64,000 nucleotides of DNA from Shinisaurus crocodilurus (GCA_021292165.1 CM037877.1:159545871-159609870); one strand, 5' to 3'; counted from the stretch's first letter, positions 1 to 10,965 are shown. Notes: generated by a model from the sequence alone, not told the origin. Numbers and translations: made by a program.

Positions 1-84
1 AAATAGAATGCAGAGGACTGCAGGGTGAGAGAATTCGCCATTCAATAGCTGTAACTCAGGAGAGCAGACAAGTTCTCTTCTCAA

Positions 85-315
85 CTAGGCATGCATCTAT
101 GTTTGCAGGATGGAGACCTCTGATACTTTTTAAAAAAATTTTTACAAATAGGGGTGTCCTTAGGAGACAGGGTCCTTTAAAGACACACACACACACACAC
201 ACACACACTTTAGAGCATATGCAAATTAGCATATGCAAATGTGTGCATTATTTTGGGGGGGCTGTAGGCCTGAGCCCTGGATCCTTTCGGTACCTAGCAC
301 ACACACCCCTCTAGG
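85..315 (-). repeat. Interspersed repeat with paired octamer motifs, copy A
   Basis: This block is the reverse complement of a second copy at about 43930-44110. Both copies share the edge CTAGGTACC, a central pair of ATTTGCATATGC-type motifs, a CTTTAAAGGA(T/C)CCTGTCTCCTAA segment and the end CACCCCTATTTGTAAAAA. Copy A has an expanded (CA)n run at about 181-209 that copy B lacks. No coding sequence is visible. The family is probably a non-autonomous DNA transposon, but clean terminal repeats were not established. Confidence 0.6.
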
Positions 316-719
316 AAGTGTGTCCTATCAAGTAAGTGTGTATAGGATTGGAGCCTGAATTTCATTCACTTCAATAAAGGAACACCACATTTAAGGTTGC
401 GAAGAAATTTTACCCATGTCAGACTGGCTTGTGATCCAGGTTGGAACTTTTTGCTTGAGTTTCCTTGTTCACTTTTGCCTTTGCTTTTAGCTGGTGGTTG
501 ACTTGCTTGAGTCATCTGGAACTATCTGCTCTGCTTGCATTATGTGGTGCACTGCTCTGCCTAAGTTGCTTGGAAGTGGACCTATTGATTCCAGTGGATA
601 CATCGATTCCCAGGGGATTCATTGATTTAAGTTGAAACTACTTTCAACTGAAGGCCAGCATTTGGGATTTCAGCTTGGAATGGTGTAATTTTAAAAATCA
701 TCATCTATTTGCTTTTCAG
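316..719. other. Low-copy sequence, no gene recognised
   Basis: Nothing repetitive or convincingly coding was seen here. The right end is a modest polypyrimidine tract ending in TTTTCAG at 719, which would serve as the acceptor of the exon candidate that follows. Confidence 0.4.
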
Positions 720-882
720 GTTCCATTTCTGTTTGACAGAATCCTGTTTCAAAAATCAAATTGTATAAGATGGAGAGCTGTGATTGGATTTGGGCAGAGA
801 TTAGAGCCCGTCGTTTGTCCATACCTCACCCAGTCTCTTACACCCTTTCATACATACCTCATTTCCAGGGTGAAGACCAAAG
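720..882 (+). other. Weak internal-exon candidate
   Basis: A 163-base block is bounded by an acceptor-like TTTTCAG (ending 719) and a near-consensus donor AAG|GTGAGTAAG (GT at 883). One forward frame is open throughout, beginning in phase 0 at 720, and would encode about 54 residues with no recognised domain. A MITE starts only eight bases after the donor GT. Such frames and splice-like strings occur by chance, so this is a prediction to test and not a gene call. Confidence 0.15.
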
Positions 883-890
883 GTGAGTAA

Positions 891-1002
891 GGGCACACTT
901 CTATGCCTGTTTAGGCAGAAAAAGTCCTACAACTCCTAGCATTCCCAAATGCTGGGAGTTGTAGCACTTTTTTCTGTCTAAATGTGCATAAGATTGTGGC
1001 CC
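891..1002. mobile_element. Foldback MITE, GGGCACAATCCTATG-type termini
   Basis: The element is an imperfect hairpin. The left arm has GGGCAC, a TTTAGGCAGAAAAAGTCC segment and ACAACTCC; the right arm mirrors it with GGGAGTTGTAG, a TTTTTTCTGTCTAAA segment and GTGGCCC. It is flanked by TAA and TTA. Relatives lie at about 23010, 31928, 52875 (half), 54796 and, as a longer form, 47345. It is non-autonomous with no coding capacity. Confidence 0.75.
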
Positions 1003-1137
1003 TTACAGTTGTCCTCATGTGCTTGTAGCTCATAGCAGTCGATGTACTTTCTTACATGTTTGCCACTTGAGGGGGGTGGGGATATTCAATGCAAACTCCA
1101 GAACTAGCCACATTTTAAGGAGGAAATACAGAGGGCA

Positions 1138-1228
1138 GGGACTGTCTTATTATTAATCTTTGTAAGCCACTCTGGGAGCCTTTTCTGGCTGAAGAGCGGG
1201 GTATAAATGCAATAAATAAATAAATACT
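1138..1228 (+). repeat. L2-like LINE or SINE 3' tail
   Basis: This reads TTTGTAAGCCACTCTGGGAGCC, then GAAGAGCGGGGTATAAATG and a short (AATA)n tail. That is the usual form of L2-type 3' ends in reptiles and mammals. It is only a tail fragment. Confidence 0.6.
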
Positions 1229-3357
1229 CTGGGAGATTAGATTATACCTGCATCTTCCCCCCCCCCCCGCCCCATTCACAAACACAAATGCTGAAGGGAG
1301 GGAATGGGGAGCTCAGTGAAGGGCAGGGAGGAATTAGAGGGGAAAGGATGAAATAAAATGGATGTGTCATTCATGGACAAGGTTCCTTGCATTTCCCTTG
1401 GCCACCTGCTCTATCCAAGGAGCACAACTGTGCAGAGATAGTCAGTCACATCATTTGAGGCTAGTAGTATATAACTTGAGGAAGATCCATGAGAGGCTTC
1501 ACCATCAGACTGTCACTGTCTGCATAAAAGCATGAAGGTAGATTTGGGCCGGGGTGCGGTCTGCATTGTACCGCCCTTAAGTCTGCTTTGGATTTACCAG
1601 TTGTAGTGGTGCCACTGTATGGCTGGAGACTCCTTGAGTCCCTGAATAGCAAGGCAGGTTCCCTTGGCCCTATGGCCCTATGGCCATTGCTTCCTTTGTG
1701 ATACTGGTAATCCAGCCCTCTCTGTGTCTGAAAATGGGATGTCTCTTGCTCGCCCCCATTCGTCATTGAAGGCAGTTGCATTACTCTCGTCTAGATTGAT
1801 GCAGTCCTGCTTCTCGGTCACCTGTGCGATGATTGTGTGAGTGCTGCATGATGTGTGCACATTCCCAGATGTAGTAGTGCCCAACAGATATCTGCACCAG
1901 GCCACAGTCAGAGTTTAGCACCAACCGCCTTGTCTCCCAGATCCCACCAGGTTCAGATCATGTCTCTGAGGTCTTCTGCCCTGACAGACTTTGGCGCCAT
2001 CCCATCCCCCATATTTGATTGTATTTTTTAAAAAACACAAAAATGATGTTTGAGTAGGATATGGCAGTTGGGGAGGTAAACGTCTGCTAGTTGACACCAC
2101 CCATTATGTGCTCCATGTTCCAAATCATGATGTTCATAATTCCAAGCATGTCCATAAAGCCACCTGCCATTCCTAGCATCCTACAATTCTTTCTGCATTC
2201 TTCAGCTCAATGTCCCATTGCTGATGCTCAGAAAGGGACTGTAACCAAAGTCACCTGAGAGGACGCAGTTCACATACTGGTGGTGGATGGCGAGAGGGCC
2301 CATCACAAATATTGGGTCCTGTGGCTTGCCATCTCTCATGAACCAGTACATAATTCCCCCAAATGCAGGGAAAGAGCTCTTTGTTGCTGTATCTCAAACT
2401 GTGCCAATCCAAATACATGTTTATTTGGTTGTGAATTGGAGGATCCATATGTAGGAGAACATTGATTTTATTAATTCTCTTTTCTCCGAAGCATCTTCAC
2501 ATGGGCTGCTGCGAGCATCTCCTATTCGGGTTTTGTATTATGTTGCTTTGCCTCTCATTATTGATTAAATAAATAGATTCAGGAATCACACAAGGTACAC
2601 CACTTTAAAAGGATCCAAACATCTGCCCTTGAAAATATTTGAATTTTAGACTTTTGTTTGGAAGGTTGTCATGAACACCAACAAATGCAAAGCAGGGCTT
2701 TCAAAATGACTTTTGTTAGAGGCATATTCTTGAACTATTCATCTGTGCTAAATGCATTTTGCTTGAATTGTATGTCATGTTGCCAGAAAAGAGTTGTTTC
2801 CATGCCAACTCATTTGCAGCATGGGAAAGAAGAGGGAGGGGGAGAGGGAGGGAGGACAGAATCAAAGCTACTAACATCTGGAAGATGTCGGTACTGATGG
2901 AAGCCACTTGCCATGAAAGGCAAAAGACGGCAGGAGGCTTTGCCAAATAAGTGCTGTGTATGGGGTAGTATACTGTAAACTCACTGCTCAACAGTGAATT
3001 ATAATTCCATTTTTGGCAATATGTTGGACTGACCCCCTGTGCCAAAGATAGGTTTGTAATGAAGGGAACATAAATACCATCCATAATTCTAATGTGCTCT
3101 CCCTCTCCCTCTCCCGATCTAAGTGGCATATTTTTATCCTAACATTCTTACCATAGCCACTCCATGTAAAGCAAAGTGAACTAGTGTTGAGCTACGCTTC
3201 TGTTTCCGTAGTATTTCTTTCAATTCTCCATACTGCTGGGCCTCCTTTTGTAAAGACCCAATTTATCAGCAAGATTAATGAATGCCAATGTCTGAGTTTT
3301 GTGTTCACTACAGTTTCCCCCTCTCCCTGCTTCCTATGCAGTAACTCTTTTTTTCTC
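1229..3357. other. Low-copy sequence with a few short coding-like frames
   Basis: A poly-C run lies at about 1257-1268. On the minus strand a roughly 55-codon frame is open at about 2202-2370 and ends in TGA; other short frames lie around 1461-2100 in shifted registers. They match no family I recognise and could be a decayed processed pseudogene or chance. Purine-rich tracts occur at 2827-2860. No RNA gene was seen. Confidence 0.35.
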
Positions 3358-3400
3358 TCCTGCTTTTCTTTCTTTCTTTCCTTCCTTCCTTCCTTTCTTG
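3358..3400. repeat. CT-rich simple repeat
   Basis: A tract of TTTC and TTCC tetranucleotides. Confidence 0.85.
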
Positions 3401-3931
3401 TTTTGCCCCCAGATAGAAATAAGGTTGTTTGGTTATTACCTAAGCATTATGAAATGCCAACGGCTGGAGCTCTGGTACTTGAACAGTTCACGTACCTAGA
3501 TATGTTTAATTTTGAGACTATCCAGGAGCTGTTGTGCTGTTAGGCCAATAGGAAGCAGCAGAAGCAGTAATTTTTGCTTCAAGGTGCTGAAACATTTCTA
3601 ATTTTCTCAACTACAGGCTTACAACTTCATTTAATTTATATTTGTAGAGGAATAGTTATTACTAACTGAAATGTTCTGCAATACGACGGTGGATGCAATC
3701 CGCATGCCATCACTGGGGGGAAAAGAACACCATTGGTTTTAATGGATTTAGGCTGCATTCTGTGGATATACCTTCTCACTTATTATTGTACAATTGTAGC
3801 AAATATCCAATAAGCAGAAACTTAGTTCAGATTCCTAACAGCTTGCATTCTAGGTTCACGTTTCCATGTGCATAAACCTTTCCAAAATTTTTGCCCTATG
3901 TCCTCAAAATGTTTTCTACTTCTGTTCCAGG
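3401..3931. other. Low-copy sequence, nothing recognised
   Basis: No repeat family, RNA gene or credible coding frame was seen. Confidence 0.4.
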
Positions 3932-4306
3932 TAGGGTGGCCACTTAGGCAATGCCAAAAAAACAGGAAATGTATCACCAAAAAAGAAGACAACAACTTGA
4001 ATAAAATTTACATGTGTTAATCTATATGTATAAATGCAAATTTAGAAAGACTGCCTATAATTTAAATGGAAATACATCACATCATAATGGAGATGACTGT
4101 GACCCGGGGACCTGTGTGTCCGCTCTGTCTGCTATCCAGATGCTAACTGTTGATGGGCAACTTCAAGGTCCCAGCTCTTACAGTTCTTTATCTTTAGACT
4201 GGACGTGGACTGGACAGCCCTTAGAAGAGAGGACATCTTCAAAAAGAGGACTGACCTTCAAATAGAGGGCTGTTCTCTGTAAAGTACTATACATGGCCAT
4301 TCCTAC
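3932..4306. mobile_element. Possible non-autonomous DNA transposon
   Basis: The left edge AGGGTGGCCACTT and the right edge ACATGGCCATTCC are imperfect inverted repeats. The right half contains repeated GAGGACATCTTCAAAAAGAGGAC-like phrases typical of old interspersed DNA elements. There is no transposase. The boundaries are approximate. Confidence 0.4.
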
Positions 4307-4967
4307 TCCCAGGGGACCCTGAACTTCCTTAGAGGCTTCTCAGGGTTCCTCATTAAGATCAGTAATGGCAGACAAGTTTCCTGAAAGGGAATTTGTCTAT
4401 TGTTATATTGGGTGGCAGGAGCACATGCAAAGAAGAATCAGGCCTTTCAAATGCAACTGTTCTTTACTGCTGTGTAACAACTCTGTGATAAAACATCACC
4501 CATCAGCCACTGCAGCAAGACAGCTACAAGAGCCCAATAGGTCCAACTTGAGTGCGCATTTGAACCACAGCAGTCCTTGGCATTTATAACAAGTACCTGC
4601 CAATATTTCCCTATAATATGCAGTCACAGGAGAATGATAAATGTGTTCTAGGGTTGTGCTGTCAAGTTACATGACAGCCCAGTAGGCCTCTGTGTATTGC
4701 AGACCAACCTACAAGTCCAGAACCCTCGGCAATGTGCAGGGCTCAGTGGTATGGCTAGAGCCAGACTGTAGGAAGCAGGTCCAGGGCCCTGGAGGCCGCC
4801 AACAACCCCCAGAGCTTAACAAGGTGGTGGTGGTGGTGGCTCCTTCCCTCTCCACCTACTGTGGCCTGGCCCCACTAGGAAAAGGAAGTGCATCGGCAGT
4901 CGCCCAGGCAAGCCTGCACTGCAGCACGTGACTTTTTTTAAAAAAACATGTTCTTATTTACTTCCAT
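4307..4967. other. Low-copy sequence, nothing recognised
   Basis: Contains a short (GGT)n run near 4823-4840. No coding or RNA feature was identified. Confidence 0.35.
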
Positions 4968-5131
4968 GAGTAGCAGCGATCTGAACCAATCAGACGCTGC
5001 CTTTGGGAGCCATGGCCAGTGAGGAAACAGGAGTGACACAAAGACTGCCCCTTCACCACTTCTGTGCTGCCATTGACTGTGTGTCCCCCACCCAAAGACG
5101 GTGTCTGATTGGTTCAGATCACTGCTACTCA
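4968..5131. repeat. Inverted repeat with about 40-bp arms
   Basis: The left arm at 4968-5007 (GAGTAGCAGCGATCTGAACC, then AATCAGACGCTGCC) pairs with the right arm at 5091-5131 (GGTGTCTGATTGGTTCAGAT, then CACTGCTACTC). The arms differ at only a few positions and are separated by about 83 bases. This is probably the core of an old foldback transposon whose ends I could not fix. CACGTG-like strings on both sides suggest longer, decayed arms. Confidence 0.65.
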
Positions 5132-5957
5132 GGTTTGTTTTTTTTTACAGTTGTTTTAAAATGGTGTGCTGTAAGGCCTGCCACGTGGCTTTTTTTTGTC
5201 AGTGTAGGGGTGGGCGAGGAGGAAGAGGAGGGGGAGGAAGAGAAAGAAGAGCCACCAGCAGCTGTTTTTTTTTTTTTTTTTTTTTTTTAAGGAGGGAGGA
5301 AGGGCTGATTAGCAGCAGTGGGGGGGGCAGGACAGGGCAAGCAACTTGTCCAGCTCCCCCTCAAAGCTATCTGTGCCCCCAGCAGGCGTATCATGACAAA
5401 TAAGTCAACATGGGAAGGTTTCCCTGAAGGTAAAAAGTTTGGAAAGCATGGCCTAAAATATTCCATGTTAGGAATGTATTTATTTTTAATTTGTGGGCTG
5501 CTTTTTAAAAACAAAAATCCCCTAAAGCAGTGTATAGAGCTGAATAGAACATACCAAAAAGTAGGACAATCGCGCTTCATCTTTTTATACAAAAAGGGAA
5601 GTTCAACAGTTTTGCAGCTTATACCAGTTTGCATATGTACACATCTACTACTTCCATTCTTAACTTAAGGTCTGGGGTATGGCCTCGGTGACTAAATTAA
5701 CGAACATAAAAAGAGCTGGAGATGGGAGGCTAATAGAGGATCAGTCCACAGAAACATTGAGCCTTTTGATCATGTATTCAAAAGAAAAAGGTCAAGGTGT
5801 GATTCAACTCTTTTCCCTTCTGGGGACAATATGATATTAGCTTGGAAAGTAAGGCAGTTGTTTTTTGTTTATTTTATCTAATGTTTAATTTTATTCATTG
5901 TATTTACTGTGCTATAACATAATGGCATTCATTGAACACATATTCTATGCCTTAAAC
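5132..5957. other. Purine tract, T-run and low-copy sequence
   Basis: A G/A-rich tract at about 5205-5255 is followed by a T-run at about 5264-5288. The remainder to 5957 is AT-rich, with no recognised gene. Confidence 0.4.
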
Positions 5958-7261
5958 CAGGGGTCCTCAAACTTTTTACACGGGGGGCCAGTTCATTGTC
6001 CCTCAGCCTGTTGGGGGGCCGGACTCACTGGGACTCCCCTGCGCCGCCTCCTTCATGCTGCCCCCCCGCTGCTGCCGCTGCGGGACCCCCCCGCCGCCAT
6101 CCCCGCCCCCCGCTGCTGCTGCAGGACCACCCCGCTGCCCCCCACTGCTACTGCCACCGCAGGACCCCCTGCCCCCATAACCCATGCCCGCCCCCCTGCC
6201 ACCATAACCCCCCACCACCGCTGCTGCCATCCTACCTGGTCCCCTGCGCGCTGCTGCTGCTGGTGCCTCCGCCACAGCCTCCGCTCGAGGCCGCCGCCAC
6301 TCCGTCGCATCCATCCTGGACTCTGCCCGCGCTCAGTTTTGAAAAACAGCGCGGGTGGGGTCCAGGATAGACGCGCCAGAGCAGGGTCCCGTCGCGTCAC
6401 TTCCGCCATGCCGGAAGTGACGCGATGGGACCAGCGGGCGGCGAGGCGGATGAGGTAAAGCCTCCCCGCCGCTTCCCGCCCACCCACCCACTGTAACCCG
6501 CCGCTTCCCGCCTTCATCCCTGCCGCCGTCCTACCTGGCCTCCGCCACCGCCCGAGTCCGCCGCCGCCAGCACTGCTCCGGCGCGTCCATCCTGGACTCT
6601 GCCCACGCTCATTTTTTAAAAACAGCACGGGCGGGGTCCAGGATAGACGCGCCGGAGCAGGGTCCCGTCGCGTCACTTCCACCATGCTGGAAGTGATGCG
6701 CCGGGACCAGCGGGCGGCGAGGCGGATGAGGTAAAGCCCCCCCCGCCGCTTCCCGCCCGCCCATCCACCCACCGTAACCCGCCGCTTCCAACCCACCCAC
6801 CCACCGTAACCTGCCGCTTCCCGCCCACCCACTGTAACCCACCGCTTCTCGCCCACCCACCGTAACCCGCTGCTTCCTGCCTTCATCCCTGCCGCCGTCC
6901 TACCTGGCCTCCGCCAGCGCCCGAGACTGCCGCCGCCGCCGTGTCCATCCTGGACTCCGTCCGCGCTCAGTTTTGAAAAACAGCGTGGGCGGGGTCCAGG
7001 GTGGACGCGCCGGAGCAGGGTCCCGTCGCGTCACTTCTGCCGCGCCGGAAGTGACGTGCCGGGACCAGTGGGTGGCGAGGCAGATAAAGTAAAGCCTGTC
7101 CGCGCCCCGCTACTGGCTAAGCCGCCCCTCCTCCCCTTCCCCCCCGCAGGAGATGCAGGGCGGCAGGCAGGCAGGCTCACAACTCTAGATCAGCCGCCGG
7201 GCTGGATGAAAAGACCCGGCGGGCCGGATGTGGCCTGCGGGCCGTAGTTTGAAGACCCCTG
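5958..7261. mobile_element. Composite GC-rich hAT-type element
   Basis: The ends are inverted: CAGGGGTCCTCAAAC at the left and GTTTGAAGACCCCTG at the right. They are flanked by related 8-bp duplications, CCTTAAAC (5950-5957) and CATTAAAT (7262-7269), as expected for hAT transposition. Inside are three related units beginning at about 6311, 6587 and 6945. Each has two palindromes: one built on GGACTCTGCCCGCGCT and its complement, and one on GTCCCGTCGCGTCACTTCC and its complement. GC-rich spacers with CCACCCACCGTAACCCG-like phrases separate them. Long frames of 100-277 codons here follow base composition and encode no transposase. Confidence 0.8.
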
Positions 7262-7277
7262 CATTAAATCTTAAGAA

Positions 7278-7480
7278 TTTGGGATTTATTTATTTATTTA
7301 ATATATTTATACCTCTCCTCCTTTCTTGCAAGGAACCCAAGGCGGCTTACATAATCCTCCTCTTCCTCACCATTTTATCCTCACAACAACAGAGAGTCAG
7401 TGACTGGCCCAAAGTCACCCAGTGAGTTTCATGGCTGAGTGGGGACTAGAACCTAGATCTGAGTCTCAGTAACCCTATAT
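7278..7480 (-). mobile_element. MIR-like tRNA-headed SINE
   Basis: Read on the minus strand it has the body GGCCCAGTCACTGACTCTC, then the L2/MIR-type tail TTGTTGTGAGGATAAAATGG and AAGCCGCCTTGGGTTCCTTGC, then (AAATA)n. The tail matches the mammalian MIR/L2 pattern. The tRNA-like head is eroded. Sister copies lie at 21885, 28268 and 32130. Confidence 0.8.
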
Positions 7481-7549
7481 TATCTGTTGCCTCTTAAAGG
7501 GCAGTGAATTTTCAGTTATAATTCAGAATAATTTTTAAAAACAATTCAG

Positions 7550-7550
<1 letters not shown>

Positions 7551-7606
<56 letters not shown>
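7551..7606. repeat. (GT)n(TA)n microsatellite
   Basis: About 27 bases of alternating GT run directly into alternating TA. Confidence 0.95.
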
Positions 7607-7608
<2 letters not shown>

Positions 7609-8550
7609 TGGCCATTTATGGAATCTTGAGCAACACTTGATGATACCAATTTTTCATTGCATTTGGATATACACTATTAAGCATTGATGCTACAGTCTAT
7701 TTTTATAGGTTCCTATTATGTTCTTTTATATTCTGCAGGAAAAGTGGAATTTGCTTTTGTGTGCAGGTGCATTTTATGTGCAATCTTTATTACTATAAAG
7801 AAAGCCAGTCCTTGGAAAACGTTTTGCTGTTTGGAACTGCGGGTGCTGCTTTCTTGGCTTCCTAGTTGAAGCTGAGTGTGTGCCATGCTAAGTGTCAATA
7901 TTCCATATATTAAGACCACTTAGGGCTAATTTAGATTAATGCTGACTGTCTGCCCACATTGACTCACTAGAAGCTGCCTTGGTTTGGGCGTCCTTCCCAA
8001 CATGTGCCACATAGGAAAATAGCACATGATGAAAGTCATCTCCTGTTACAAATCTAGCATGCCAACACATACAAACAGAGATTAAGGTAACATGAGAGAG
8101 CACCCCAGGCTTCAGCTTTAACAAATTAACTGATGGATTATGTCCTTAGAAAGTGATTGACCAAATGAGATATGTCATTTCAAAGTGCAAAGTTGCCAAG
8201 AGGCTATGTCAGCCATGCTCCATCAACTCAATATGTTGTACCTCCCTTCAGACATTTAATTAGGGCAAGGTGCCAACCCCTTAATCTGTAGCTTTTGGTC
8301 CCTAATGATGAACAATATGACTGAGGCAAAGCAGCATTTCTGCCATAAAAGCTAAAAATGATAACGAGGTCCACCCTTGTGTTGCACAACGAGGCAAGCT
8401 CAGGATACAAATGAAGACCCAAAACTATTGAAAGCTGGATTATATGCTGTATTAGCCCTAATATTGTTAGGGCAATGTCTCATGTTTGACCCTATGTCTA
8501 ATGAAACAATCAAGCTTTCAGTGTGGAAATCAGCTTTCAGCAGCTCCAGA
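7607..8550. other. Low-copy sequence, nothing recognised
   Basis: No repeat, RNA gene or credible coding frame was recognised. Confidence 0.4.
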
Positions 8551-8552
8551 TA

Positions 8553-8802
8553 CAGTCATGCCTTGGATTGAGAGCATAATTCGTTCCGGAAACATGCTTG
8601 TAATCCAAAACACTCTTATATCAAAACGAAATCCCCCCAAAAAAATTTGTACAGAGATTTTTAATTTAAGCTGTACTACAGTACTTGTATTGCAAGACAT
8701 CGCTTGTATATCAAGTCAAAAATAAATAAATAAATATTTAAAAATTTGCTTGTCTTGCAAAACGCTCTCAAACCAAGTTACTTGCAATCCAAGGTATTAC
8801 TG
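8553..8802 (+). mobile_element. Tc1/mariner-type MITE, copy 1
   Basis: The terminal inverted repeats are CAGTCATGCCTTGGATTG and CAATCCAAGGTATTACTG, flanked by TA (8551-8552 and 8803-8804). The inverted homology continues inwards as AGAGCATAATTCGTTCC and GCTCTCAAACCAAGTTACTT. It is non-autonomous. A reverse-orientation sister copy with a different interior lies at 11425-11686. Confidence 0.85.
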
Positions 8803-8819
8803 TATTCTCTGGCAAATAA

Positions 8820-9015
8820 GGGTCCAGGTTTTGAAAGCCCTTGGGCAAGGCACCCTCGATGAGCCCCCTCCCTCAGTGAGTCTACCTTCTTACCACAATT
8901 GACACTGGCTCCTCCTCTTTCTCCTCATTGCTACCACTTGTTTGACAGGCAGAGAGCTACTGCTGCTCCCTCTCACTGCCACCGTTGTCTGGGCCAGAGC
9001 AAGAGGCAGGTGAAC
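8820..9015 (-). mobile_element. hAT-type element fragment (family of 29754-30085)
   Basis: On the minus strand this reads CCTGCCTCTTGCTCTGGCC, CAGACAACGGTGGCAGTG, then CTCACTGAGGGAGGGGGC and AAAACCTGGACCC. The complete copy at 29754-30085 carries the same phrases in the same order. The ends were not preserved clearly. Confidence 0.6.
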
Positions 9016-9030
9016 ATGCAGGTTGCAAAG

Positions 9031-9130
9031 GCCTGTGGCTTACGCTGGCTCAGCTTGTCTGAGTGTGGAAAGCTAAGCAGGGTCAGGCCTGGTTATTACT
9101 TGGATGGGAGACCCCTCTAGTTTCCTACCC
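9031..9130 (+). mobile_element. 5S rRNA-derived SINE, copy 1 (partial)
   Basis: The run GGAAAGCTAAGCAGGGTC, AGGCCTGGTTATTACTTGG and ATGGGAGACC closely follows the internal control region and 3' half of vertebrate 5S rRNA. The upstream part is diverged but alignable. It is followed by CCTCTAGTTTCCT, the same join seen in the fuller copy at 34537-34718. It is a retroposed pseudogene-like copy and not a functional 5S gene. Confidence 0.8.
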
Positions 9131-9473
9131 TTGATGCTGGCTCTGGTAGAAGGAGGGATGCTTAATCCTTCCCTTGCCCACCACTTTTACCAGGAGAAAC
9201 ACACACTTGCAGATGTCCCCCCCCCCCGCCCAACTCCAAGATCAGGTTTCCTGCTCATTTGGGGGAAAGCAGTATTGTATCTGAACTTTTAATTCAGATG
9301 CTTGGTGGGTCTCATATGAAGGCACAATTATGCTGGAGTTTGTATGGCTAACCATATGTTAAGGCAATCGCTCTTTTATTTTTTTAAAAAAAATTATTTA
9401 AATTTTAACATATAAACTACAAAATACCTAAACATACAAATTATACAACAAACACATAAAAAAACCAACACAA
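9131..9473. other. Low-copy and A/T-rich sequence
   Basis: Contains a C-run at about 9218-9227 and an A/T-rich stretch from about 9375. No gene was recognised. Confidence 0.4.
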
Positions 9474-9515
<42 letters not shown>

Positions 9516-9519
9516 TAAT
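9474..9519. repeat. (AAT)n microsatellite
   Basis: A run of AAT trinucleotides, about fourteen units. Confidence 0.95.
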
Positions 9520-9606
9520 AAGCATTTAGTGCAGTGTCAGGACAGACAATACTGTACTAGATGGACAAATATTCTGACCTGGTTATAAGGCAGCTTCCTA
9601 TGTTCC
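9520..9606 (+). mobile_element. tRNA-SINE 3' tail fragment
   Basis: It ends in TATAAGGCAGCTTCCTATGT, the same tail as the fuller tRNA-headed SINEs at 24978-25146 and 35772-35943. The head is missing. Confidence 0.55.
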
Positions 9607-9622
9607 TAGTGATGGGTTTAAC

Positions 9623-10212
9623 ATAAGAACATAGGATGAGTCATACTGGATCAGACCAAAGGGCCTATCTAGTCCAGCATTCTGATTGCACAGGGGCCAA
9701 CCAAACGCCCATGGGAAGCCCACGTGTGGGACATGAGTACAATAGCATCCTCCTGCTCATGTTCCCAGCAACTGGCATACAGAGGCATGCTTCCTCTGAT
9801 ACTGCAGGTAGCATATAACCATCGGGGCTGGTAGGCATTGATAGCTTTCTCCTCCATGAATTTGTCTAATACCCTTTTAAAGCCATCCAAACTGTTGGCC
9901 ATCGCTACATCTTGTGGTAACGAATTCCATAGTTTAGCCTGCGCTGTGTGAAGTACTTCCTTTTATCTGTCCTGAATCTTCCACCATTCAGGTTCATGGG
10001 ATAACCTCTCAGTTATGAGAGAGGGAGAAAAAAACTTCCCCTTATCCATTTTCTCCACACCACACATAATTTTATATGCCTCTATCATGTTTCCCCTTTC
10101 TCCCATTTTTTCACCCCGAATATTGAAACCTTTCCTCATAGGGGAGTTGCTCCATCCCCTTGATAGTTTTGGTTGCTCTTTTCTGCCCCCAAGTTCCATA
10201 TCAAGATCCCCC
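9623..10212 (-). mobile_element. CR1-group LINE 3' fragment
   Basis: On the plus strand it starts with AACATAAGAACATAGGA, the complement of a TATGTTCT-type CR1 3' terminus, and runs through CCTCATAGGGGAGTTGCTCC and TTTTGGTTGCTC. The latter phrases are conserved near the end of CR1-group reverse-transcriptase frames. Several shifts and stops are present, so it is a dead fragment. Related pieces are at 10757, 40671, 41076 and 41366. Confidence 0.7.
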
Positions 10213-10756
10213 ATCTTCAGTCAATATACATCGCAGCTTAGCTGCAACAATATTCCTTGGCTCTTATTTTGTTGAACTCCATTATTCTAATTGAACTTGT
10301 CTTTCTCTAAATCCTCATGCAGTTGCTGTTGAATTCAGTTGGCATCTCTCCATTTCTTGTATGAATTTTCATTAGTTTTTAGTTAATTGGAAAATTCATA
10401 CTTTAACCAATCTAAATCTGGCTGTATTTTGCCGCACATCTTGGCTTGTGTCCTAGCCTGCTTACTTTACAGCGGGTTTTACTATGTTTTCAATCAGTCT
10501 GTGTTAGTACTCTCATCATTCAAAAGTAAAAACTGTTTGAGAGACTAAAAATGATTCTTTTCACCATTTCTCATTTGAGATCATCACACAGAGATTTCTT
10601 CCCCTCCCCCTCCCTGGTTTATCTTAATTATCCTAATATGCTGATGCATCTGTAATACTTAATCTAATCTTTCATCCTTTCAGTAGGTTTCTTCAGTCAG
10701 CTTAGAGCCGCGGCATCTGCTTTATGTGTGATGAGCCATTTTGCACATACTGGCTT
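10213..10756. other. AT-rich low-copy sequence
   Basis: No gene or repeat family was recognised. Confidence 0.4.
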
Positions 10757-10965
10757 ATAAGAACATAAAATAAGAAGAGCCCTACTGGATTGGATCAAAG
10801 GTCTATCTAGTCCAGACTTCTATATCCAACAGTGGCCAACCAGATGCTTCTGGGAAGCCCACAAGCAGGACATGAGGGCAATACCCTCTGCCCAGCAACT
10901 GGTACTTCTTTTGGTCAGTGTCATGAACACTGCACAAATCAGAGGCATAGCAGGCAGCATGGCAC
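10757..10965 (-). mobile_element. CR1-group LINE 3' fragment
   Basis: It begins AAGAACATAAAATAAGAAG and continues with CTATCTAGTCCAGAC and GTGGCCAACCAGATGC, matching the fragment at 9623-10212 and those near 41 kb. It covers only the terminal part. Confidence 0.7.

Noticed and set aside
5898..6458. Open frame of 186 codons on the plus strand
   Set aside because: It begins in flanking DNA and runs through the hAT terminal repeat into Pro-rich translation of CCG repeats.
6053..6886. Open frame of 277 codons on the minus strand
   Set aside because: It lies in the GC-rich tandem units of a hAT element, is built of Gly/Arg/Trp-rich repeats that follow the DNA repeat, and overlaps other long frames on both strands.
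9031..9113. 5S rRNA gene
   Set aside because: The 5' part is diverged and the same head-plus-tail join occurs at 34537-34718, so it is a retroposed SINE.
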